From: Burkholderiales bacterium
Lineage (GTDB): Bacteria > Pseudomonadota > Gammaproteobacteria > Burkholderiales > Burkholderiaceae_D
Direction of reading: 5' to 3'
Length of the DNA: 12,401 bases
NCBI GenBank assembly: GCA_005800405.1
Contig: SYFN01000055.1
Coordinates: forward strand, 1-12,401
Shown: piece after piece, positions 7,266 to 12,401 of the stretch
Layout of the letters: every line of letters starts with the position of its first letter
Numbering within the stretch: position 1 is the first letter of the stretch
Program-made: the position numbers and the translations under genes
Notes under the pieces: model-generated
What the model was told of the DNA's origin: nothing
Databases searched by the model: none
The model's input: only the letters and a program-made list of their open reading frames with translations

Positions 7266-7299
7266 GCGATATTCAACAAAATCAAAATATCGCTGACAA
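7266..7299 (-). promoter_or_regulatory. Candidate phoH promoter with embedded inverted repeat
   Basis: On the minus strand TTGTCA (7294-7299, five of six to the -35 consensus) and TTGAAT (7271-7276, four of six to the -10) are spaced by exactly 17 bases. An 8-base inverted repeat, GCGATATT (7266-7273) with AATATCGC (7286-7293), has one arm just downstream of the -35 and the other overlapping the -10. The start would be near 7264, giving a leader of about 33 bases. Confidence 0.55.
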
Positions 7300-7307
7300 A
7301 ACTGAAA

Positions 7308-7352
7308 AGGCTGTTCAAGTAAAAGGTGAAAAACCTTTTCCTTAAACAGCCT
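7308..7352 (-). terminator. Long hairpin, probable terminator after bcp
   Basis: Outer arms AGGCTGTTCAAG (7308-7319) and CTTAAACAGCCT (7341-7352) pair over 12 bases with one mismatch. Inside, AAAAGGT (7321-7327) pairs with ACCTTTT (7333-7339) around a five-base loop. Read on the minus strand, the hairpin lies downstream of the bcp stop and is followed by TTTTCAGTTTT, a broken U-rich tail. It most likely ends the mth938-bcp message before the phoH promoter. A separate short hairpin lies between it and bcp. Confidence 0.6.
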
Positions 7353-7357
7353 CGTAT

Positions 7358-7380
7358 TTGAAAAAATTGTTTTTTTTCAA
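7358..7380. repeat. AT-rich inverted repeat just after bcp
   Basis: TTGAAAAAA (7358-7366) and TTTTTTCAA (7372-7380) are exact inverses around TTGTT. This sits 14 bases past the bcp stop. In either direction it gives a weak A/U stem, so on its own it is a poor terminator and may only assist the longer hairpin. Confidence 0.55.
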
Positions 7381-7394
7381 TGGGTTGTGATAAC

Positions 7395-7871
7395 TCAGGC
7401 AAGCCCCTCAATAATTTCCAGAACTTCATCGACGTGTCCTGGAACTTTCACTCCGCGCCATTCTTTCACTATTTTGCCGGCAGCGTCAATCACAAATGTC
7501 GAGCGTTCTATGCCGCGAACTTTTTTGCCGTACATTGATTTCATGACGATGACATCAAACAGGTTGCAGACGGTTTCATCGGTGTCTGAAATCAATTCGA
7601 AAGGCAACTCAAGTTTGGCTTTGAAACCCTCATGCGACCGCAGACTATCGCGACTGATGCCAAATATCTCGCTGCCTGCAGCCCGGAATTTGGCGTGATG
7701 CTCGCGGAACTGCAGGCTCTCGGTAGTGCAGCCGGGCGTATTGTCTTTAGGGTAGAAATACAAAACAACTTTCTTGCCCAGATAGTCGGACAAGCGAAAT
7801 GGCGTGTTCCCGGTCATCGGAGCACTGAAATCGGGCACAGTCATGTTCAGGATGGAGGGACGCTCGCCCAT
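7395..7871 (-). CDS. bcp: Thiol peroxidase of the BCP/PrxQ family
   Basis: This peroxiredoxin reduces hydrogen peroxide and organic peroxides in the cytoplasm using thioredoxin-type donors. At 158 residues it has the family length. The peroxidatic Cys48 lies in YPKDNTPGCTTE, with the conserved Thr45 and Pro46. The resolving Cys found five residues later in E. coli BCP is missing: here the sequence reads CTTESL. The only other cysteine is Cys102 in DETVCNLFDV, which may resolve instead. MYGKKVRGIERSTFVID with the active-site-supporting Arg is present. AAGGAG lies 6 bases before the ATG, inside the end of the gene upstream, whose TAA directly touches this ATG. The two genes are therefore a coupled pair. 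Confidence 0.95.
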   Translation of the reverse strand: MGERPSILNMTVPDFSAPMTGNTPFRLSDYLGKKVVLYFYPKDNTPGCTTESLQFREHHAKFRAAGSEIFGISRDSLRSHEGFKAKLELPFELISDTDETVCNLFDVIVMKSMYGKKVRGIERSTFVIDAAGKIVKEWRGVKVPGHVDEVLEIIEGLA

Positions 7872-8276
7872 TTAATCTCCTTGTTCTCGGATCGTGGTCT
7901 GCTGGCCAGGAATGATCAGCGCAAGTGCGACCTTTCTTCCTTCGGCCATCAGAATGTTGTAAGTGCGGCACGCCGCCTGATTGTCCATGCACTCCACGCC
8001 GATACGCCGAGAGAGCAGGTTGCGAATCATTCCGGACGAAATGAAACGTTGCCGCAGCCCGGTGCCCAAGATCACGAGGTCGGGTTCGAGCGCTTCCAGG
8101 GCCAGAAAGTCCTGGGCGCTGAGCGACTCGAAGGCACTGACCGGCCAGCTGACGGGGGCAGACTCCGGCAAGACGATCAGACTATGGGAAAACCTGATCG
8201 CATTGATTTCTACCCAGTCTGCCTCGTAGCCCGTCACAGTCTGATATTGCTGAGTTGTGGTGGCGTGTAACTTCAT
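7872..8276 (-). CDS. Mth938-like (DUF498/NDUFAF3-type) protein
   Basis: This is a small protein of the Mth938-like superfamily (DUF498/DUF598), related to the mitochondrial complex I assembly factor NDUFAF3. The bacterial role is not established. The 134-residue form starting MKLHATTTQQY is chosen because family members begin near this point. It has the family pattern: WPVSAFESLSAQDF, then PDLVILGTGLRQRFI, then the shared region IGVECMDNQAACRTYNILMAEGRKVALALI. The frame is open further upstream to ATG 8288 (four codons more) and ATG 8348, but that added sequence is Pro/Ser-rich and unlike the family. The ribosome binding site is weak for either near start. A TAAAAT box at 8287-8292 could make the message nearly leaderless. 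It abuts bcp. Confidence 0.88.
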   Translation of the reverse strand: MKLHATTTQQYQTVTGYEADWVEINAIRFSHSLIVLPESAPVSWPVSAFESLSAQDFLALEALEPDLVILGTGLRQRFISSGMIRNLLSRRIGVECMDNQAACRTYNILMAEGRKVALALIIPGQQTTIREQGD

Positions 8277-8544
8277 AGCTGGCACCATTTTATCCCGAGA
8301 TGCTCGGGCGGGCGGCGAAGGCGGCAAAGATGACCAAAAAACAGGCATTTTCGCGTCACGCCGGTTAGCCGTGCATCAAGTGCGGGGGCATGATGGGCAG
8401 GCTGCTGGTCAAGGCGGCTCAAAAAATTCCGAATGCATTTTGTCGGCGGCGCCATTGGTAAACCTGCCCGTTTTGGGGCAAAATGCTAATTTTTTCGCGG
8501 TGCAACACTGGTTGCCCGCACGCCAACCGGAGCAGGATCCCGCC
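8277..8544. other. mth938-alaA divergent intergenic region
   Basis: This is a 268-base spacer with starts diverging at both ends. It contains a perfect inverted repeat, CCCGAG-ATG-CTCGGG at 8294-8308, just upstream of the mth938 start. On the plus strand a weak promoter-like pair, TTGGTA (8455-8460) and CAAAAT (8479-8484), is spaced 18 bases apart, and a TGCTAAT follows at 8484-8490. The plus frame leading into alaA stays open across the spacer, but its translation does not resemble a protein family and I do not count it as coding. Confidence 0.45.
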
Positions 8545-9771
8545 GTGAAAGCTATCCACAAATCTAAAAAACTGGCTGATGTCTGTTACGACATCCGCGG
8601 ACCTGTGCTGGAAAAGGCCCGACAGATGGAGGACGAAGGTCACAAGATCATCAAACTCAATATCGGTAATCTGGCGCCGTTCGGCTTTGATGCGCCAGAT
8701 GAAATTGTCCAGGACATGATTCGTAACATGGGTAATGCATCGGGATACACGGACTCCAAAGGTCTGTTCGCCCCCCGCAAGGCCATCATGCAGTACAGTC
8801 AGGAAAAAAAGATCGCCGGTGTCACGATTGACGATATCTACCTCGGCAACGGGGCGTCCGAGCTGATTGTGATGAGCATGAATGCCTTGCTGAATACAGG
8901 TGATGAGGTGCTGGTGCCAGCGCCAGATTACCCGCTATGGACCGCAGCGGTCAGTTTATCCAGCGGCAAACCCGTTCATTACGTATGTGATGAGCAGGCC
9001 GATTGGTATCCGGATATTGAAGACATTCGTAGCAAGATCAACGCGACTACTCGCGCCATCGTTGTTATCAATCCCAATAATCCTACCGGCGCCTTGTATC
9101 CGGTGGAACTACTGCAGCAGATTGTCGAACTCGCGCGTCAGCACCAGCTGATTATTTTTGCTGACGAAATTTATGACAAAGTCTTGTATGACGGAGAAAA
9201 GCACACTTCGCTGGCATCGTTGGCTGACGATGTCTTGTTTCTCACCTTTAATGGTTTATCGAAAAATTACCGGTCTTGTGGTTATCGCGCCGGCTGGATG
9301 ATCGTATCGGGAGAAAAAAAACACGCGAAAGACTATATCGAAGGCCTGAACATGCTAGCCTCGATGCGCTTGTGCTCCAATGTCCCAGGACAGTTTGCAA
9401 TACAGACAGCGTTGGGTGGTTACCAGAGCATTGATGATCTGGTGGGGCCGGGTGGTCGACTTTTGCGTCAGCGCGATCTTGCTCATCGCTTGCTCACGGA
9501 TATTCCCGGGGTAAGCTGTGTAAAACCAAAATCAGCCCTGTACATGTTTCCTCGTCTTGATCCCAAAATTTATCCGATCAAAGATGACCAACAGTTTGCC
9601 TACGATTTGCTGGCCGAAGAGCGCGTACTAATCGTGCAGGGGACTGGTTTCAATTGCTCGACAACGGATCATTTCCGTGTCGTCTTTCTTCCAAACGCAG
9701 ACGATCTGACCGCTGCGATAGGTCGAATTGCCCATTTCCTTGAAGGCTATCGTCGCCATCATGCAGCCTGA
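8545..9771 (+). CDS. alaA: Alanine-synthesizing aminotransferase (AlaA type)
   Basis: This PLP-dependent class I/II aminotransferase is close to E. coli AlaA (YfbQ), which makes alanine from pyruvate and glutamate in the cytoplasm. The product has 408 residues; E. coli AlaA has 405. The start is GTG 8545, which aligns with the family N-terminus (KSKKLADVCYDIRGPVLEKA), with GGAGCAGGA ending 8 bases earlier. Features in order are LNIGNLAPFGFDAPDEI, YLGNGASELIVMSMNALL, VPAPDYPLWTAAVSLSSGK, VVINPNNPTGALYP, FADEIYDKVLYDG, the PLP lysine Lys240 in FNGLSKNYR, and GYIEGL-like DYIEGLNMLASMRLC. The usual Pro in GNPAPFGF is Leu here. hom starts 36 bases downstream, so they may be co-transcribed. Confidence 0.94.
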   Translation: MKAIHKSKKLADVCYDIRGPVLEKARQMEDEGHKIIKLNIGNLAPFGFDAPDEIVQDMIRNMGNASGYTDSKGLFAPRKAIMQYSQEKKIAGVTIDDIYLGNGASELIVMSMNALLNTGDEVLVPAPDYPLWTAAVSLSSGKPVHYVCDEQADWYPDIEDIRSKINATTRAIVVINPNNPTGALYPVELLQQIVELARQHQLIIFADEIYDKVLYDGEKHTSLASLADDVLFLTFNGLSKNYRSCGYRAGWMIVSGEKKHAKDYIEGLNMLASMRLCSNVPGQFAIQTALGGYQSIDDLVGPGGRLLRQRDLAHRLLTDIPGVSCVKPKSALYMFPRLDPKIYPIKDDQQFAYDLLAEERVLIVQGTGFNCSTTDHFRVVFLPNADDLTAAIGRIAHFLEGYRRHHAA

Positions 9772-9807
9772 TATTCGCCAGTCCTGTCTTTCAATGACTC
9801 ATTCATC

Positions 9808-11118
9808 ATGAAATGTATCAAAGTTGGTTTGCTGGGTATCGGTACTGTAGGTGCCGGTACTTTTACTGTGCTTGAGCGTAATGCAGAGGAAATACGTCGG
9901 CGAGCAGGGCGCCCGATTGAAATCACGATGGTGGCTGACCTTGACACCGCAAGAGCAAGGCAGATCACCGGTGGCAAGGTCGACGTGGTCGACGATGCCA
10001 ACCTCATCGTCAATCATCCTGACATCGATATCGTCGTTGAATTGATTGGCGGTTACGATATCGCACGTCAGCTGGTAATGACCGCAATTGCCAACGGCAA
10101 GCATGTGGTTACCGCAAACAAAGCGCTGCTGGCAACCCATGGCACTGAAATTTTCAAGGCTGCGCAAGAAAAGCGCGTGATGGTAGCGTTTGAGGCTGCG
10201 GTTGCAGGTGGCATTCCCATCATTAAAGCCTTGCGCGAAGGCTTGACTGCCAACCGAATTCAGTGGATTGCCGGCATCATCAACGGTACCACTAATTTCA
10301 TCTTGTCAGAGATGCGTGAAAAAGGACTCGACTTTGATGTCGTGCTCAAGGAAACACAGCGCCTGGGTTATGCCGAGGCTGATCCCACGTTTGATATTGA
10401 AGGCATCGATGCCGCGCACAAGGCCACGCTGATGTCCGCGATTGCATTTGGTATTCCAGTACAGTTCGACAAGGCTTACGTCGAAGGGATTACTGGCCTG
10501 CAGGCAGCTGATATCCGTTATGCAGAGCAACTGGGCTATCGAATCAAACTGCTGGGTATTGCACGTCGCGCAGCCAATGGCATTGAATTGCGCGTTCATC
10601 CGACACTGATACCGGCGACTAGATTGATCGCCAATGTCGAGGGTGCGATGAATGCGGTTTTGGTGCATGGTGACGCAGTTGGAGCCACAATGTATTACGG
10701 CAAGGGTGCTGGTGCCGAGCCGACTGCATCAGCCGTCATCGCTGATCTAGTTGATATCACTCGCTTGGCCACCGCCGATCCCGAGCATCGCGTACCTTAC
10801 CTTGCATTCCAGCCGGATGCGATTACGGACACGCCTATACTGCCCATGGCCGAAATTACGACCAGCTACTATCTGCGCATACGGGTAGCCGATAAATTAG
10901 GTGTCGTCGCTGACATCACCCGGATCCTCGCGGATGCCTCAATTTCCATCGATGCGATGCTACAGAAAGAACCTGCTCCGGGAGAAACCGAGGCAGATAT
11001 CATCATCCTTACGCACCAGACGCAAGAGAAAAAAGCGCTTAAGGCCATTGCCACGATAGAAGCCCTCTCAACCGTAACGGGCACAGTCGCCCGTATACGT
11101 CTAGAAGAGTTGGGCTAG
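9808..11118 (+). CDS. hom: Homoserine dehydrogenase
   Basis: This enzyme reduces aspartate semialdehyde to homoserine with NAD(P)H, the branch point to threonine and methionine. The product has 436 residues, typical of the monofunctional ACT-containing form. The Rossmann signature GLLGIGTVGAGT is at residues 8-19. VTANKALLATHG lies near residue 102, then AAVAGGIPIIKALREGL and IINGTTNFILSEM near residue 155. The substrate and catalytic segment AEADPTFDIEGIDAAHKATL lies near residue 195. An ACT domain from about residue 350 (SYYLRIRVADKLGVVADITR) suggests feedback control by an amino acid, as known for the family. No clear ribosome binding site precedes the ATG. thrC, which often follows, is absent; the stop is 25 bases from the convergent sctF. 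Confidence 0.96.
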   Translation: MKCIKVGLLGIGTVGAGTFTVLERNAEEIRRRAGRPIEITMVADLDTARARQITGGKVDVVDDANLIVNHPDIDIVVELIGGYDIARQLVMTAIANGKHVVTANKALLATHGTEIFKAAQEKRVMVAFEAAVAGGIPIIKALREGLTANRIQWIAGIINGTTNFILSEMREKGLDFDVVLKETQRLGYAEADPTFDIEGIDAAHKATLMSAIAFGIPVQFDKAYVEGITGLQAADIRYAEQLGYRIKLLGIARRAANGIELRVHPTLIPATRLIANVEGAMNAVLVHGDAVGATMYYGKGAGAEPTASAVIADLVDITRLATADPEHRVPYLAFQPDAITDTPILPMAEITTSYYLRIRVADKLGVVADITRILADASISIDAMLQKEPAPGETEADIIILTHQTQEKKALKAIATIEALSTVTGTVARIRLEELG

Positions 11119-11143
11119 TACCACGAGCCGTATGTGAATGGAT

Positions 11144-11386
11144 TTAGCCTATCTTGGCGGCAGTTTGCTTAAGAGAATCAGATAATTCCTTGATAATCGC
11201 GCTGAAGATCGTTGAAGTCAGCGTGTACTTGGAGATTGCCGTTTGTAGCTGTAGCAACTGGGCTGTAGTGATGTCGCCGCCCGTTGGTACCGTATCGAGT
11301 AGTGATTTTAGATCGTTCTCCGTATTTCTCATCGGCGATTGAATGCTTTTGTAGATCTCGTTGATGCTTGTGTTGGTTAGTGCCAT
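11144..11386 (-). CDS. sctF: Type III secretion needle subunit (SctF/YscF-like)
   Basis: This is an 80-residue protein with the size and helical-hairpin layout of needle subunits (YscF 87, PrgI 80 residues). These are exported through the secretion machine and polymerise outside the cell. The first helix covers about residues 8-32, a Pro-Gly turn follows at VPTGGD (residues 33-38), and the second helix is LLQLQTAISKYTLTSTIFS and onwards. That helix shows the family pattern of an Lx-Q near the start, a Tyr in the middle, then SxIIKxLxDSLK and the C-terminal KIG. There is no signal peptide, as expected. The ATG has only a weak A-rich upstream region. It is the last gene of the secretion cluster in this direction. 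The inner-rod protein SctI is an alternative, but the C-terminal pattern fits the needle better. Confidence 0.85.
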   Translation of the reverse strand: MALTNTSINEIYKSIQSPMRNTENDLKSLLDTVPTGGDITTAQLLQLQTAISKYTLTSTIFSAIIKELSDSLKQTAAKIG

Positions 11387-11421
11387 GGTATCTATCTTTT
11401 CTTTGCTTTCATAGACGGAGC

Positions 11422-11646
11422 TTACTGTTCTTTTGCTGCATTAAAAAGCTGAAGCGCTACAATTGCACTCTTCAATGTTGTCTCGGCGTCGACAATTTTT
11501 TCATAGACGGATCGGGTCTGAAGCCTTCTTTTTTCTGATTCCAAACGAACTCTCATTGTATTAAGTTGGTCGAACATCTCCTTTGACAATTGACCGGTTC
11601 CATCTGCACGCAAGCGCTCTTCAAATGACAATGGTAAGTTTTCCAT
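11422..11646 (-). CDS. Putative type III needle chaperone (SctE/YscE-like)
   Basis: This is a 74-residue, strongly helical, charged protein with no cysteine, no membrane segment and no signal peptide. It is predicted to form two helices: about residues 19-42 (SKEMFDQLNTMRVRLESEKR) and about 47-72 (VYEKIVDAETTLKSAIVALQ). Size, helicity and place fit the YscE/SsaE/EscE group, cytoplasmic chaperones that with an SctG partner keep the needle subunit soluble. In Yersinia the order is yscD-yscE-yscF, and the order is the same here. It starts 4 bases after the SctD-like stop and ends 35 bases before sctF. The call rests mainly on position and shape; sequence similarity in this family is weak. No SctG-like gene lies downstream. 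Confidence 0.55.
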   Translation of the reverse strand: MENLPLSFEERLRADGTGQLSKEMFDQLNTMRVRLESEKRRLQTRSVYEKIVDAETTLKSAIVALQLFNAAKEQ

Positions 11647-11650
11647 TTAT

Positions 11651-12265
11651 TTATTGCGATATTTTCAATTTTTCATTGCCATCAAAAATAACCTCCGTAT
11701 CTTTAACCATGATCGGTGTATGACCGTTAATATCACCGCTCCGTATGACACGATTGCCATTCTCAGTAATCACAAAAGGCATACTGCCACCAACGATAAC
11801 CTCCAGGTTCACTGGTGAGTTATTCCGAATGAGACGAATTGTTGCTTTAATCGGCAATATTTTTCCGTAGTCTTTGTCAAATTCCACCAACAGTTTTTCC
11901 CAACTACGTAGCTCATCCTCGGTCATTGCACCCCGCAAAATGAAATCAGGTTGTCGGCTGACCACCTGTAACTTTTTCGTCAAACCTGCCGCCAGTATTT
12001 TTTCCTGAAACTGTTGAGGCAGATCGTCTGCCACAAGTACAGACCCTTCAACTTGCCGGAGTCCCGGAACTTCGGACCGCAAGGTTTCAAAAACACTGTC
12101 CTTGACGCTTTGCATCAGGACGGCGCCTTCTACTTTCAATAAACCTTCATTGACGCCTTCAGCTCGTAACTTCGCTCTGGATGGATCGAGCTTTTCGTCC
12201 AGTATTTTTCGAGCAGAGGCAAGTAACTCGCTATCCACATACAGTAGTGTCCCAACGTTGTTCAT
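11651..12265 (-). CDS. SctD-like inner-membrane ring protein, periplasmic part only
   Basis: SctD (YscD/PrgH) forms the outer ring of the inner-membrane base of the type III secretion system. Full-length members are about 400 residues: a cytoplasmic FHA-like domain, one membrane helix and periplasmic ring-building modules. This 204-residue frame has only ring-type sequence. One BON-like module spans about residues 15-75 (ILDEKLDPSRAKLRAEGV, LLKVEGAVL), a second about 80-145 (LPQQFQEKILAAGL, DFILRGAMTEDELRSWEKLL), and the family-like end is VGGSMPFVITENGNRVIRSG. No FHA domain, membrane segment or signal peptide is present. The ATG overlaps the preceding stop as ATGA, and an in-frame TGA lies at 12287-12289. 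It may be a split gene, a frameshifted copy or a variant. sctE follows after 4 bases. Confidence 0.72.
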   Translation of the reverse strand: MNNVGTLLYVDSELLASARKILDEKLDPSRAKLRAEGVNEGLLKVEGAVLMQSVKDSVFETLRSEVPGLRQVEGSVLVADDLPQQFQEKILAAGLTKKLQVVSRQPDFILRGAMTEDELRSWEKLLVEFDKDYGKILPIKATIRLIRNNSPVNLEVIVGGSMPFVITENGNRVIRSGDINGHTPIMVKDTEVIFDGNEKLKISQ

Positions 12266-12401
12266 AGTAAAGGCAGCTGTTGCTGCTCAAATTCTGAAAA
12301 CTTGTCGGGATCAGTTGGTGTAAGTAATTGATTTATCGGTATTGTTTCAAACATGGTCAGACTCAGGATTTGTAGAATTTCATGAAGACTATGGGGCAAC
12401 C
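12262..12401 (-). CDS. Unidentified gene end overlapping sctD (partial)
   Basis: On the minus strand a frame is open from the window edge to a TGA at 12262-12264. It encodes 45 residues ending FSEFEQQQLPLL. Its stop overlaps the start of the SctD-like gene (ATGA), a common sign of translational coupling within an operon. An internal ATG at 12354 would give a 30-residue product, but it has no ribosome binding site, so a longer gene running off the window is more likely. No membrane helix is visible, so this does not supply the missing SctD membrane part within view. The segment SLHEILQILSLTMFETIPI faintly recalls the last helix and strand of STAS domains; this is a weak guess. I do not recognise the gene. 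Another frame ends in KFYKS and a TGA about 10 bases before 12354 and cannot be excluded as the true upstream gene end. Confidence 0.4.
   Translation of the reverse strand, partial: LPHSLHEILQILSLTMFETIPINQLLTPTDPDKFSEFEQQQLPLL

Noticed and set aside
7247..7429. A 60-codon minus-strand frame with a hydrophobic end between bcp and phoH
   Set aside because: It begins inside bcp in another frame, crosses the terminator hairpins and has no ribosome binding site. Phe and Leu come from the A/T-rich repeats.
8277..8348. A 24-residue N-terminal extension of the Mth938-like protein from ATG 8348
   Set aside because: It is Pro/Ser-rich, unlike the family N-terminus, and overlaps the divergent regulatory region.
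8257..8544. A 96-codon in-frame extension in front of AlaA, which would make a 504-residue protein
   Set aside because: The translation resembles no family, AlaA proteins begin at the equivalent of GTG 8545, and that GTG has a suitable ribosome binding site.
12262..12354. A free-standing 30-residue gene from ATG 12354
   Set aside because: There is no ribosome binding site and the frame is open to the window edge, so it is more likely the end of a longer gene.
1..12401. CRISPR array, insertion sequence, tRNA or prophage content
   Set aside because: I saw no regularly spaced direct repeats, no transposase or integrase motifs and no tRNA-like folds on either strand.

Overview
The window reads as a chromosomal segment of a betaproteobacterium. 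The evidence is the order rpsF-priB-rpsR-rplI-dnaB, a PriB protein of the betaproteobacterial type between S6 and S18, and alaA followed by hom. I cannot name the genus from sequence alone; a Nitrosomonadales-like lineage would fit but is inference.

Layout. Positions 1-517 hold the 5' part of lexA on the minus strand, cut by the window edge, with two nearly abutting SOS boxes just upstream. Diverging from it is the ribosomal and primosome block on the plus strand: rpsF, priB, rpsR and rplI. It is preceded by a leader that folds like the S6:S18 autoregulatory element and closed by a strong intrinsic terminator. dnaB follows with a perfect TATAAT box almost touching its start codon. Next come a DUF47 (PhoU-like) gene and a PiT phosphate permease gene, apparently one operon. 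Convergent to these, on the minus strand, are a PIN-PhoH ATPase, a BCP/PrxQ peroxiredoxin and a Mth938-like protein. The last two form a tightly abutting pair, and a hairpin-rich AT spacer separates them from phoH. On the plus strand again are alaA (transaminase) and hom (homoserine dehydrogenase), a small amino-acid block.

The accessory part starts at 11144. Convergent to hom and only 25 bases from its stop is the tail of a type III secretion operon on the minus strand. In transcription order it holds an unidentified 3' gene end, an SctD-like protein that has only the periplasmic ring part, a 74-residue SctE-like needle chaperone candidate and the SctF needle subunit. This stretch looks lower in GC than hom. 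The thrC gene that often follows hom in this group is not in the window.

The left 11 kb is mostly conserved housekeeping DNA. The points worth a second look there are regulatory: tandem LexA sites, the S6 leader, the possible leaderless dnaB start and the phoH promoter palindrome. The most unusual coding content is the secretion operon at the right edge, where the SctD-like protein lacks its FHA and membrane parts. I found no CRISPR array, tRNA, rRNA, insertion sequence or phage gene.
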